Source of the DNA: Bombella pollinis
GTDB taxonomy: Bacteria > Pseudomonadota > Alphaproteobacteria > Acetobacterales > Acetobacteraceae
NCBI RefSeq assembly: GCF_026385485.1
Contig: NZ_JANIDX010000002.1
Span: 62,001 to 126,000, forward strand
Direction of reading: 5' to 3'
Length of the DNA stretch: 64,000 nt
Within the stretch, counting starts at the first letter, position 1, and each line of letters starts with the position of its first letter. This document shows, in pieces, positions 45,598 to 54,965 of the stretch. Under the pieces are notes generated by a model. That model did no database searches, had not been told where the DNA came from, and saw only the letters and a program-made list of their open reading frames with translations. Made by a program: the position numbers and the translations under genes.

Positions 45598-46965
45598 TTA
45601 ATGCTCGTTTTGCTTCACAAAAGGGTTACGGCTACCCCGCAGGAGCAATCTTATCGGCGTACCGGGAAGATGGAATGTCTCCCGCAACCCATTGATAAGA
45701 TAACGCTTATAGCTATCGGGCAGTTGTTCCGCCCGCGTCCCAAAGAGCACAAAAGTGGGAGGGCGGCTCTTTGCCTGCGTCATGTAACGCAATTTTAAAC
45801 GCCGACCATCCACAAGGGGAGGCTGGTGTTTTTCCACCGCTTCTTCAAACCAACGGTTTAAATCGCTTGTCCCCACGCGAGCATTCCATACCTCGCCTGC
45901 ACGGCGCACAGCGGGCAAAAGGCGATTTAGCCCTTCACCTGTTAGAGCGGAGAACGTGACCACTTCAATCCCCCGCATTTGCGCGAGTGATATTTCAATC
46001 CGTCCCGCAATGGCCTTACGTGTTGCTTGACGCTCCTTTACCGCATCCCATTTATTAAGGGCCAGCACACATGCCCGCCCTTCTCGCTCGATCAACCGTG
46101 CGATTTGCAAATCTTGCTCATCCACACCGCGCTCGGCATCCAACACAAGGATAACGACTTCCGCCATCTTCATTGCCTCAATAGAGGCAGAGACAGAGAC
46201 GCGTTCTAACCCTTCCTGTACACGCGCACGTTTACGCATGCCCGCTGTATCGACAATCTCAATCGGCCCAATGTCATCCTCTAGCCCAACGCTAACAGCA
46301 TCGCGTGTTAAGCCAGCCTCCGGGCCGGTAATCATGCGCTCCTCACCGAGCAAACTATTCAAAAGGGTGGATTTCCCCGCATTAGGACGGCCAATAATAG
46401 CGATGCGAAGCGGCTTTTCCCCATCATGCTCCGCAAGTGTATCTTCATCAGGGAGAAGGCTTGCAATCTCTCCCATAAGGTCCGCCAGACCTTCCCCATG
46501 CTCAGCAGAGACCGCAAGAGGCGTCCCTAAACCTAGGGAATAAGCCTCCATCGCAGCCTCGGCCCCTGCACGGCCCTCCGCCTTATTCGCCACAAGGAGA
46601 ACGGGGCGGTTCTGCCGCCGCAGCCAATTGGCAAAATGCTCATCCGCGGGAGTGATACCAGCCCGCACATCAACACAGAAAACCACCAAATCCGCTTGCG
46701 CAATACCCTGCTCTGATGAGGCGCGCATACGGCCAAAGAGAGTCTCTGGAGCGGCTTCTTCCAACCCGGCTGTATCAACAAGGCGCACACGCCGCCCGCG
46801 CAACATCGCTACGCCGTCTTTACGATCACGCGTTACGCCGGGCACGTCCGACACAATGGCCTGACGCCGCCCAACAAGCCGGTTGAAAATGGTGGATTTC
46901 CCAACATTTGGCCGTCCTGCGATAACGACAACCGGCAGTCGGCCTGATTCAAATTGCTCAACCAT
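45598..46965 (-). CDS. der: GTPase Der (EngA), ribosome assembly
   Basis: A protein of about 455 residues with two tandem GTPase domains (GRPNVGKSTIFNRL; GRPNAGKSTLLNSL), each followed by DTAG, and a C-terminal KH-like domain. It assists 50S subunit assembly. The ATG at 46965 overlaps the bamB stop by 8 bp; upstream ATGs at 46986/46983 would add up to seven residues. It closes the conserved yfgM-bamB-der operon. Confidence 0.96.
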   Translation of the reverse strand: MVEQFESGRLPVVVIAGRPNVGKSTIFNRLVGRRQAIVSDVPGVTRDRKDGVAMLRGRRVRLVDTAGLEEAAPETLFGRMRASSEQGIAQADLVVFCVDVRAGITPADEHFANWLRRQNRPVLLVANKAEGRAGAEAAMEAYSLGLGTPLAVSAEHGEGLADLMGEIASLLPDEDTLAEHDGEKPLRIAIIGRPNAGKSTLLNSLLGEERMITGPEAGLTRDAVSVGLEDDIGPIEIVDTAGMRKRARVQEGLERVSVSASIEAMKMAEVVILVLDAERGVDEQDLQIARLIEREGRACVLALNKWDAVKERQATRKAIAGRIEISLAQMRGIEVVTFSALTGEGLNRLLPAVRRAGEVWNARVGTSDLNRWFEEAVEKHQPPLVDGRRLKLRYMTQAKSRPPTFVLFGTRAEQLPDSYKRYLINGLRETFHLPGTPIRLLLRGSRNPFVKQNEH

Positions 46966-48367
46966 AGGCGCGTAAGACACCATCATCGCTTAGGACAAGC
47001 AGCTGCCCATCACACACAATCGGCTGAACTTGGCAGGATGATGGCGTGTCAATCTTCCCGATATCGCTCCCTGTTTGGGCATCAATAATCACCATGCCGC
47101 CGCGCTTCATACTGGAGAGGCAAACAAGCTTATTATTCAATAAGATTGGGCCTGTCCATTGAACGCCCTTTTTCTCGTGTTTTGGGTCTTCAAAGCGGGT
47201 TAGCTGCTTCACCCAACGCACTTGCCCACTCACCCGGTCGAGGCAAGCAAGCTGCTGATCTAGCGAAATAACATAGAGCCAATCACCACAAATGCAGAGC
47301 GGGGACTGACCGCTCACCTCACGCTCCCACAAACGGCGGCCGGAGCGCATATCAATCGCTACCAGCACGCGCGAGAGAGAAATTGCATAGGCTGTACCAT
47401 CCACCACGACAGGGCCACCGCGCACACAAGCGAAGTCCAGCATCGCACCGAGCCCGTTGCCTCCGCCAAGGCTATCGCTCCATACAATCTCACCAGAGGC
47501 TGCACGAAGGGCCACGAGGTCGCCACTACCAAAACCGACAACCACAATGCCATTCACCACAGCCGGAGCCCCTGCCCCAAACAAGCTCGTACTCACATTG
47601 GTGGCTTGATAGGTCCAACGCTGTTTACCCGTGCTGGCCTCCAGCGCAAATAACCGGGCATCAATAGTGGTAAAGAACATCAAACCATCAACGATGGTTG
47701 GGGCAGAGCGGCCCGGCGTACCAATATCAACAGCCCATTTCTGCTTCCCTGTTGCGACATCTAAAGCAAGAGCTTGGGCAATGCCATCCACAACATAAAG
47801 CGTATCGTCAACCAGCGCGATGCCGCCACCAATATTAGTCGAGCGTGTTTTACGCGCGGGCTGGCAATGCCATAGCAGCTTACGATCCGGCCAGCTCCAA
47901 GCGCGAATAGCCCCTTGAGCATCCACCGTAAAGAGCCGCCCGCCCCCTATAACGGGAGAGGATTGCAAAGCCCCACGGCGATTAGGCATGAAGAATATAT
48001 TGGACAGCCAACCAACTTCCTTCACAGCGGCACCGATAGATTGGCTCCATAGCTGACGCGTGCCATTCCATGCCGCATTTACAGCCTCATGAGAGGGTAG
48101 ACGACCTTCTTGCGTCCATTGATGAATAGGCTGCACCGCAGGTAAATGAATAGCCGTTTTATCATGCGGATCTACCGTCAAACCCGCCCCGGTGGAGAGG
48201 ACATCAATACGTCGGCCGGGGAGAACCGTCTTTTTAGGATCATCTGCAAAAATGCCGCAACCTGCAAGCCCGGCCATCGCCGCAACAGAGCAAGCCCCTT
48301 TTAGAACAGACCGCCGAGATGTCTTTACAGGCTGGCCACGCAAGGGTGAAGAAAAACGATGGCTCAT
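46958..48367 (-). CDS. bamB: Outer-membrane assembly lipoprotein BamB (PQQ-like beta-propeller)
   Basis: A 469-residue beta-propeller with repeated PQQ-like blades (GKQKWAVDIGTP, GKQRWTYQATN, GEIVWSDSL, GRRLWEREV). The N-terminus TSRRSVLKGACSVAAMAGLAGCG has both a twin-arginine motif and a lipobox (LAGC). It is the BAM-complex scaffold subunit. The PQQ-like repeats are structural; it is not expected to be a quinoprotein enzyme. It overlaps yfgM by 4 bp and der by 8 bp. Confidence 0.9.
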   Translation of the reverse strand: MSHRFSSPLRGQPVKTSRRSVLKGACSVAAMAGLAGCGIFADDPKKTVLPGRRIDVLSTGAGLTVDPHDKTAIHLPAVQPIHQWTQEGRLPSHEAVNAAWNGTRQLWSQSIGAAVKEVGWLSNIFFMPNRRGALQSSPVIGGGRLFTVDAQGAIRAWSWPDRKLLWHCQPARKTRSTNIGGGIALVDDTLYVVDGIAQALALDVATGKQKWAVDIGTPGRSAPTIVDGLMFFTTIDARLFALEASTGKQRWTYQATNVSTSLFGAGAPAVVNGIVVVGFGSGDLVALRAASGEIVWSDSLGGGNGLGAMLDFACVRGGPVVVDGTAYAISLSRVLVAIDMRSGRRLWEREVSGQSPLCICGDWLYVISLDQQLACLDRVSGQVRWVKQLTRFEDPKHEKKGVQWTGPILLNNKLVCLSSMKRGGMVIIDAQTGSDIGKIDTPSSCQVQPIVCDGQLLVLSDDGVLRAYG

Positions 48368-49056
48368 CCAGCCTCTCCTAATGTTTGTAATAACATCCCA
48401 GCCCGTTGACGCAGGCCCTCTGTACTATCGGGGGAGGATTGCACTTGCTGTAAAAGGCGACGTGCCTCCTCATGGTCTGTCTTTGTGCTACCCGGTGCAA
48501 GGTCAAGCACCGCTAGGCCTTCCTTCGCAAGGGGGACCCAGCTCCCGCCCTCTTGTACTAAAGCTTGATACCCCGCCCGGAGCTCATCACGCGGGGCCGT
48601 ATCCATCCGCGCATTCAACCCTCGATACTGCGCCATAGAGCGAAGAGACGTATCTGCTTTTTTATCCTCTGCAACAGCGGACCATAACTTCAAAGCGGAG
48701 GCTGTGTCATGCTCTTGCAGTTTAAGTTCCGCCAAATACATAGCAGCGTAGCTCCGCACACCCTCTGGCGCGCTTTGGGCAAGATCTTGTAAAATGCCCT
48801 CAGCTTTTTGATGCGCCGCCCCCTCTGTCACAGGCTTGCCCGACAACGCCCCAAGCAGTGACATGGCCTCAAAATAACGATTAGACGCTTGCGCTTGAGC
48901 AGTATGGAGCTGATGCTGCTTCCATCCCCAAACACCACCGCCAATGCCTGCCACAATAAGCACGCACAACACCACCACACCCACGCGCAAGCCCACGCTA
49001 CGCATTTTTGCAAGGCGTTGTTCTTCCTCTAATTCTTGAAATAAATCGTCTGCCAC
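48364..49056 (-). CDS. YfgM-like membrane-anchored TPR protein
   Basis: A 230-residue protein with one N-terminal helix (about residues 23-45) and a TPR-like periplasmic domain (YAAMYLAELKLQEHDTASALKLW). In E. coli, YfgM lies next to bamB and takes part in periplasmic chaperone networks and SecYEG contact. It is the first gene of the yfgM-bamB-der block. Function by synteny and domain only. Confidence 0.82.
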   Translation of the reverse strand: MADDLFQELEEEQRLAKMRSVGLRVGVVVLCVLIVAGIGGGVWGWKQHQLHTAQAQASNRYFEAMSLLGALSGKPVTEGAAHQKAEGILQDLAQSAPEGVRSYAAMYLAELKLQEHDTASALKLWSAVAEDKKADTSLRSMAQYRGLNARMDTAPRDELRAGYQALVQEGGSWVPLAKEGLAVLDLAPGSTKTDHEEARRLLQQVQSSPDSTEGLRQRAGMLLQTLGEAG

Positions 49057-49161
49057 GCCGTATCCTTAGCTGGACTGCACACACTCATCCCGTACTCTAT
49101 AGCATGGCGGCTCTGCTACCAACATACTATCACGATAAAAAAACATCGCCTTCTTAACTCG

Positions 49162-50484
49162 TTATGGCTGAAAGCGGATAGGCTGGCCTACATTATGCGT
49201 GATAATCGCATCATCCTCCATCACCACATGACCGCGCACAATCGTCCCAACGGGCCAGCCTGTCACGCTTTTACCGTCATAAGGCGTCCACCCGGCGGGG
49301 GAGGCTATCCAGTCATTACTAATGGTGCGTTGCTTCTTCATATCCACAAGGGTGATGTCGGCATCAAACCCCACGGCGAGCCGCCCCTTATTGGGCAAGC
49401 CATAAACCCGTGCAGGGCCAGCAGACATCACATCAACAAGGCGTGTCAGGCTCAACCGCCCCGCATTTACATGGTCCAACATCAAAGGAACAATCGTCTG
49501 CACACCCGTTAGGCCGGAGGGGCACTCCAACCAAGGGAGCTCTTTCGCATCCCTAGGGTGCGGGGCATGGTCAGAGGAAACAACATCCACCCGGCCATCA
49601 CGCAAGGCGGCCCATCCAGCCTCAAAATGGCGGCGTTCATTCCTCAACGGAGGATTCATCACCGCCTTACCTCCAAGACGCTCATAGCATCCCGGCCCTT
49701 CATTGGTTAGGTGATTAACCAGAACCTCCACGGTGGCGTAACGCCGGTTCTCAGCCAGAAGGGTAAACTCCTCCTCTGTCGAGACATGAAGAATATGGAT
49801 AGGCCGCCCCGTTTTATGCGACAATGCCAAGATGCGCTTCGTCCCACGGATGGCACATTCAGCATCTCGCCACTCTGCATGGAGATGGTAAGGCTGCCCC
49901 GGCTCAAACAGCTTCCGCCGTTCCCGCAGGCGATATTCATCCTCTGAATGGAATGAGACACGGCGATGACCCGAGCGTAGAACAGCCTCTATCCCCTCAT
50001 CATCCTCAATCATCAAATCACCAGTAGAGGAACCAGCAAACACCTTCACTCCACATACGCCCTCCTCTTGCTCAAACTCAGCAAGCCAAGGGGTATTCTC
50101 CCGCGTAGCCCCGATATACATTGCGACATCTATATGGGCTGTGTCGATAATATGCTGACGCTTCCAATCCAGCATCTTTTTATCGGTCACAGTGGGGTTT
50201 GTGTTGGGCATATCAAAGACGGAGGTGATCCCCCCTAAGGCAGCAGCGCGTGTGCCTGTCTCCAGCGTCTCTGCCTCAGGCTTGCCGGGGTCACGCAAAT
50301 GAACGTGAGAATCAATCAGACCGGGAAGAACATAAAGCCCTGTTGCATCGATCACCTGTGCAGCTTCATCCTGCGAGGAAACACTCAGTGAGGCAATCTT
50401 CTGATCACGGACCCCAATATCCGCTTGGGCCTCCCCCCACGGGAAAATGCACCGCCCGTTCCGAATGATGAGGTCAAATCGCAT
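49162..50484 (-). CDS. pyrC: Dihydroorotase (class I)
   Basis: A 440-residue amidohydrolase. HVHLRDPG carries the first zinc ligands, GVKVFAGSS the carbamylated lysine site, and SSDHAPH the late aspartate. It closes the dihydroorotate ring in pyrimidine synthesis and thus complements pyrE at 24533-25276. It is downstream of the family 9 glycosyltransferase with a 51-bp gap. Confidence 0.94.
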   Translation of the reverse strand: MRFDLIIRNGRCIFPWGEAQADIGVRDQKIASLSVSSQDEAAQVIDATGLYVLPGLIDSHVHLRDPGKPEAETLETGTRAAALGGITSVFDMPNTNPTVTDKKMLDWKRQHIIDTAHIDVAMYIGATRENTPWLAEFEQEEGVCGVKVFAGSSTGDLMIEDDEGIEAVLRSGHRRVSFHSEDEYRLRERRKLFEPGQPYHLHAEWRDAECAIRGTKRILALSHKTGRPIHILHVSTEEEFTLLAENRRYATVEVLVNHLTNEGPGCYERLGGKAVMNPPLRNERRHFEAGWAALRDGRVDVVSSDHAPHPRDAKELPWLECPSGLTGVQTIVPLMLDHVNAGRLSLTRLVDVMSAGPARVYGLPNKGRLAVGFDADITLVDMKKQRTISNDWIASPAGWTPYDGKSVTGWPVGTIVRGHVVMEDDAIITHNVGQPIRFQP

Positions 50485-50535
50485 GATATCTCCTTAGAGG
50501 CTTGGCCATCGCTCTATCTAAATAACGGTATAATC

Positions 50536-51456
50536 CTACTGTGCTCTGGCCCGTTCATAAAGAGCCAAGGCGGCATGCTGCACATTTTCCACCTTTAAGG
50601 CGGCCATATCACCCTCTCCCTCCGGGCCGGGGGCCAAAAGAACCTCCGCCCAGCGGCCTGACGGCGCATATTGAGACGCATAGCTTGGCCCAAACAACCC
50701 TAATGTTGGCACATTTAAAGCCGCAGCAAGATGCATCAACCCCGAATCACCCCCCACAAAGAGAGAGCAACGCGCAATAAGAGCCGCTACCTGAGCAAGG
50801 CTATACTGCCCGCCCCCAATATCCAACGCATTAGGCAATAAGGCCCGTACTGGGGCGGCAAGGCGTGCTTCTCGCTCCCCCGGCCCATAAACCAGAAGAG
50901 GGCGAAACCCCCTTGCCTGCATCTGCCGCGCGAATGTCGCAAAGGATTCAGCGGGCCAGATTTTATGCTCTGTCCCCGCCGTAATGGCTAAAGCGAGCCA
51001 GACACCCTCATCAGGCAAAAGCGTAGCAGCATAGGCCTGCTCCTGCGCTCCCAACCATAAGGTGGGGTAATGTGCATATTGTACGCCTAAAGCGCGCGCA
51101 TGTTGAGCCAGCTTTAAGCCCTTTTGCCGCCCTCCACGAACCTTATAACGCGCCCTGCTCCATACCCCATAACTAACAAGAGAGGCCCGTAAATCCACCA
51201 CCGCCTCCCACCGATAACGCACAACATCGCGCCATAGAGCAAGCCAATGCTGATTATAAGGGCGTTTCTCCATTACAATCAGCCGTTCGCAACGCGGCAT
51301 ATAACGAAAGAGGTCACACACAGCCGGGCCGCATACGATGGTAAAATATGCCTGCGGATAGCGTGCCATCATGGCCGAAAGGGCCGCTAAAGAGATAACA
51401 GCATCCCCCAACCGATGCGCCGTGATGAACAGGACGCGCTTCACTCTCGCATCCAA
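50536..51456 (-). CDS. Glycosyltransferase family 9 (heptosyltransferase-like)
   Basis: A 306-residue GT-B protein. ITAHRLGDAVISLAAL at the N-terminus and VGGDSGLMHLAAALNVPTLGLFGP at the nucleotide-sugar site are GT9 signatures. It probably adds heptose to the lipopolysaccharide core. The donor and acceptor cannot be told. It overlaps dnaQ by 16 bp. Confidence 0.87.
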   Translation of the reverse strand: MDARVKRVLFITAHRLGDAVISLAALSAMMARYPQAYFTIVCGPAVCDLFRYMPRCERLIVMEKRPYNQHWLALWRDVVRYRWEAVVDLRASLVSYGVWSRARYKVRGGRQKGLKLAQHARALGVQYAHYPTLWLGAQEQAYAATLLPDEGVWLALAITAGTEHKIWPAESFATFARQMQARGFRPLLVYGPGEREARLAAPVRALLPNALDIGGGQYSLAQVAALIARCSLFVGGDSGLMHLAAALNVPTLGLFGPSYASQYAPSGRWAEVLLAPGPEGEGDMAALKVENVQHAALALYERARAQ

Positions 51457-52136
51457 AGGGGGTTATCGACCGTCTCTAAAAACTGGGCATGACGGGCTAA
51501 TGTAGCTTCATCTGGCGGGGCCATAGGGCGCGGGGTACGCCCTGTTACCGCCTTACGCTTTACCCGCCCCTCTGATGAAGTTCTTTGTGTTTGCTCATTA
51601 CCCAGCCCCAAACCGCGTTGTCGTCCACCGATAAGCTCTACATACACATCGGCAAGCAAGCGACAATCAAGCAACGCATTATGCGTGCCACGCTCGGAGA
51701 GGTCGATATTAAAACGACGGCAGAGCGCATCCAAATTCGCAGGCATACCGGGGAACTTCTTCCGCGCCATAATGACTGTATCAACCGCGCGGCTTTCATA
51801 ATCCAATGGTGGACGCCCGGCCCGTTTTAGCTCCGCATTGATGAACTTGAAGTCAAACGGTGCATTATGGGCTATCATCTTCCCATCACCGATGAAAGCT
51901 AAAAACTCATCAGCAATATCAGCAAAAAGGGGTTTGCCCTCCAAATCGGCCAACGTAAAACCATGCACTTTTGTGGCCTCAGCCGGGATGTCTCGCTCTG
52001 GATTAATGAGGACGTGGAAGTAATTTTCCGTCCGCAAATCATTCACCAATTCCAAAGCAGCAATCTCAATGACCCTATCGCCAGTATCAGGGTCTAGCCC
52101 TGTGGTCTCTGTATCAAAGAGGATAGAACGCGTCAT
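51441..52136 (-). CDS. dnaQ: DNA polymerase III epsilon subunit (3'-5' exonuclease)
   Basis: A 231-residue DEDDh exonuclease. ExoI is DTETTGLD, ExoII lies in HNAPFDFKF, and ExoIII is HNALLDCRLLADVY. It is the proofreading subunit of the replicase. A C-terminal basic tail (about 185-231) is likely to contact the alpha subunit. It overlaps coaE by 4 bp, as in many alphaproteobacteria. Confidence 0.95.
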   Translation of the reverse strand: MTRSILFDTETTGLDPDTGDRVIEIAALELVNDLRTENYFHVLINPERDIPAEATKVHGFTLADLEGKPLFADIADEFLAFIGDGKMIAHNAPFDFKFINAELKRAGRPPLDYESRAVDTVIMARKKFPGMPANLDALCRRFNIDLSERGTHNALLDCRLLADVYVELIGGRQRGLGLGNEQTQRTSSEGRVKRKAVTGRTPRPMAPPDEATLARHAQFLETVDNPLWMRE

Positions 52137-52768
52137 ATCTTCCCTTCCTGTGCAGAAGCCTCATCCCTCTCCTGCCGTAATTGCTGCAAAAAGCGATGAA
52201 TCTGCCGCGCACTAAACGCACGAGACAGTCCCGTTTTTATCACGATATCGGCCCGCTGTCGTCTCTCTTGGTCTGTCATTTGGCGTGTCAGAAAGGCTTT
52301 GGCCTCCTCAACACTCATCTGCCCGCGATGTTGATGACGCTGCCGCAAACGCGCTATCCGCACAGCGAGCGGGGCCTCCACCACCATCACGGCTGTGCAA
52401 TCACGCTCTGCTCCTGTTTCCCACAATAAAGGAATATCCAATACGCAAAACGGCACGCCCCGCGCCCGACACCGCGCCAAAAATGCGCGTCTTTCTTGCC
52501 TAACAAGGGGATGGATTATCTGCTCCAACCGGGGCAACACGGCTGCATCTTGCCCGATGAGCCGCCGCAGAGCCACACGGTCTAACTGCCCATTATGCAC
52601 CACCGCAGGGAACGCCCGCTGCAAAGGCCCAATAGCCCGCCCATGAGGGGCTTGTAGGCGATGCACGCAAGCATCAGCGTCAAAAACTGGGACCTTAGCA
52701 CGGCGAAATAAAGCCGCGATCGTACTTTTCCCCGCTGCCATTCCCCCTGTAAGGCCCAGAACATACAT
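52133..52768 (-). CDS. coaE: Dephospho-CoA kinase
   Basis: A 211-residue P-loop kinase: GLTGGMAAGKST at the N-terminus, DADACVH, and DIPLLWETGAE in the middle. It carries out the last step of coenzyme A synthesis. It starts 2 bp after aroE and overlaps dnaQ by 4 bp. Confidence 0.95.
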   Translation of the reverse strand: MYVLGLTGGMAAGKSTIAALFRRAKVPVFDADACVHRLQAPHGRAIGPLQRAFPAVVHNGQLDRVALRRLIGQDAAVLPRLEQIIHPLVRQERRAFLARCRARGVPFCVLDIPLLWETGAERDCTAVMVVEAPLAVRIARLRQRHQHRGQMSVEEAKAFLTRQMTDQERRQRADIVIKTGLSRAFSARQIHRFLQQLRQERDEASAQEGKI

Positions 52769-52770
52769 AA

Positions 52771-53604
52771 CTAAGTAAGGTCTGCCATCAAAAGGTCAAA
52801 GCTCTGCTTATCAACCTCTGGCCATAGACCAAACCACGCATGAAACCCAGCCCGCGCTTGATACAGCAACATCCCTAAGCCCTCTACAGTGCGTAACCCA
52901 CGCTGTTGAGCAGCGCGCAATAAAGGAGTTTGGAGGGGGGTATAAACAATATCAGCAACACTCAACCCTAATTGAGCCTGTTGGAGGATGCTGGGCCAAT
53001 CTGTCTCATCATGGCCACCCATACCAAGTGATGTCGCATTGATGAGTATCTGCATCTCCCCTAAACGGGCAGGCCAATCCGCCCATGGCAACACAACCCC
53101 TGCCCCAAGGGCCGAGACTAAGGCTTCAGCCCGTGCGGCCGTCCGATTGGTGATGAAAACATCGCACCCGCAATCCTGCAAGGCTGCAGCAATCGCCCGT
53201 GCTGCCCCACCTGCACCAAGAATCAACACAGACCCGCTGGGAGATACGGCATGAGCCCGCAAATTATCGCAAAAGCCCGTGCCATCCGTACAATCACCAA
53301 GGATGCGCCCATCCTCAAAACGTAGCGTATTAGCCGCACCGGCCCGCTTTGCGGTCATTGTTAGCTCATCACATAAGCGAAAAGCCTCCTCCTTATGGGG
53401 GATTGTAACATTCACGCCGCGAAATCCCGCTGCTGCCAAGCCACGCAACGCGACCTCTAACTGCCCCGGCGCAACAGGCAGAGGGACATAAGCCCCATTG
53501 ATCTGATGCACCTTACACCAATGATTATGCAACATAGGCGAGCGTGAATGGGCAACAGGCCACCCAATAACGCCCGCTAAAACCGTTTTACCATTAATCA
53601 TCAT
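52771..53604 (-). CDS. aroE: Shikimate dehydrogenase
   Basis: A 277-residue enzyme from ATG 53604. SRSPMLHNHW is the substrate motif with the usual SxSPxxHN pattern, NVTIPHKE holds the catalytic lysine, and GAGGAARAIAAAL the NADP site. It reduces 3-dehydroshikimate, upstream of aroC. The ATG overlaps the preceding stop (ATGA). The frame stays open further upstream, inside the previous gene. Confidence 0.95.
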   Translation of the reverse strand: MMINGKTVLAGVIGWPVAHSRSPMLHNHWCKVHQINGAYVPLPVAPGQLEVALRGLAAAGFRGVNVTIPHKEEAFRLCDELTMTAKRAGAANTLRFEDGRILGDCTDGTGFCDNLRAHAVSPSGSVLILGAGGAARAIAAALQDCGCDVFITNRTAARAEALVSALGAGVVLPWADWPARLGEMQILINATSLGMGGHDETDWPSILQQAQLGLSVADIVYTPLQTPLLRAAQQRGLRTVEGLGMLLYQARAGFHAWFGLWPEVDKQSFDLLMADLT

Positions 53605-54386
53605 GCTCTCTCTTTGCGTTGCGCCCATAAAAGCGGCAAGAGACGTGCCAAACGCTCCGCCCATGCGCGTTGCCCAGCGTCATCGGAGATTAAATCTTGC
53701 CTAATTTCAATCTCCAAAGCAGGGAGCTGACGCCGCCCTGCATGATAAGGCACGCTATATTCATTATGGCTATTTAACACATAAGGCTGATTATCCCCCA
53801 CACATAACCCGCCTTCTGCCTCCAAAAGGGTACGCATAAGGCGCGCTGAATGTGGGTCATGATCATGCAAAAGGCCAATCTCCCACGGGCGCGGCTCTCC
53901 ACCCTCCATAGCGGGGGTAAAGCTATGGAGAGAAACAAACAAAAACTCCCCTTTATCCCGCTGAGCAAGATGACGCTCTATCTCATCATGATAAGCATGG
54001 AGTATCTCCTCCTCCCGCGCATACCGCTCTTGCTGGGAAAGATTCTGATTCCCCGCAATCGCCGTGCCATCACTCACCGGCGGGATAGACGTTGGATGCC
54101 CTGCGGCTCGGTTACAATCAATCACCAGGCGAGAATAGACCTGCTCAATCAACAAACATCCCAAGGCGTTTTGCAGATGCCGCCCAACCTCCTTAATGCC
54201 AATATCATAAGCGATATGCCGCTCCCATGCCTGAGGGGGCACCCCCATATCCCTCAGAGATGAGGGCACAGCCTGCCCGGCATGGTCGCTAATCATCACA
54301 AAGGGACTTTCCTCCCTTGCAGGGAGGATATGATAAGGCAAAGGGTCTGCCGCACTTAATAACGGCATGGTTGGCGCGCGCGTCAT
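53601..54386 (-). CDS. N-formylglutamate amidohydrolase-family protein
   Basis: A 261-residue member of the FGase family: SDHAGQAVPSSL near the N-terminus, VIDCNRAAGHPTSIP and SLHSFTP. The classical enzyme ends histidine degradation by formylglutamate hydrolysis, but no hut genes are nearby. Instead it is locked between tlpA and aroE by 4-bp ATGA overlaps. The substrate in this organism is therefore open. Confidence 0.83.
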   Translation of the reverse strand: MTRAPTMPLLSAADPLPYHILPAREESPFVMISDHAGQAVPSSLRDMGVPPQAWERHIAYDIGIKEVGRHLQNALGCLLIEQVYSRLVIDCNRAAGHPTSIPPVSDGTAIAGNQNLSQQERYAREEEILHAYHDEIERHLAQRDKGEFLFVSLHSFTPAMEGGEPRPWEIGLLHDHDPHSARLMRTLLEAEGGLCVGDNQPYVLNSHNEYSVPYHAGRRQLPALEIEIRQDLISDDAGQRAWAERLARLLPLLWAQRKERA

Positions 54387-54955
54387 TCAGTCTCCTGCAA
54401 TAAATTACGAATTATAGACGCAGCCTGAGCTTCATCCCATGTCACCCCACCATCGGAGATAGCCCGCACCTGACCGCTTGCATCAATGAGCAGCGTCATC
54501 GGCAAGCCCGGATCTTTCACCGTTTTGATGAAAGGTTGCACATGCTCACGCTCTGCGACCCATACGGGTAAACCGACAGCATGCAGGCGGGGCAAGGCCG
54601 CTGCTACTTGCTCTGCTGACCCACTATCTAACGCTACAGGCACAATGGGAAGATCGGGATGTGCCTTTAACAAAGCTGCAAGCTTAGGCAATTCCTCCCG
54701 GCAAGGCAGGCACCATGTCGCCCATAAATGCAGCATATAAGGCTTATTTTCATGCAATGGGAGGGTCGCCTTCTGCCCTGCTACGCCAGTGACGGGAAGC
54801 ATCACCGGGGCAGAGAGAGCGGGCTCTGGCTCCAATTCTTGCAGATTCTGCAATCCATCAGCCTGCGCGTAATTGTGCCTTACCCCCACAGCCGCTACAG
54901 TAAGGAGAGCCAAACAAACGGCACCTACGCGAATCTTCTTTAAGTATCTCATCAT
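54383..54955 (-). CDS. TlpA-family thiol:disulfide oxidoreductase
   Basis: A 190-residue membrane-anchored thioredoxin-like protein. One hydrophobic N-terminal segment (VGAVCLALLTVAAVGV) is followed by LWATWCLPCREELP (the CxxC site) and GLPMTLLID with the cis-proline. It is probably a periplasmic reductant. The ATG at 54955 (or 54952) is only 10 bp from the divergent argH start, and its GAGGA site lies over the argH start codon. Confidence 0.87.
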   Translation of the reverse strand: MMRYLKKIRVGAVCLALLTVAAVGVRHNYAQADGLQNLQELEPEPALSAPVMLPVTGVAGQKATLPLHENKPYMLHLWATWCLPCREELPKLAALLKAHPDLPIVPVALDSGSAEQVAAALPRLHAVGLPVWVAEREHVQPFIKTVKDPGLPMTLLIDASGQVRAISDGGVTWDEAQAASIIRNLLQETE

Positions 54956-54965
54956 ATCGGTCCTC

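Noticed and set aside
46958..48367. bamB as another PQQ dehydrogenase
   Set aside because: The blades are PQQ-like repeats, but length, lipobox and yfgM-der neighbours identify BamB.
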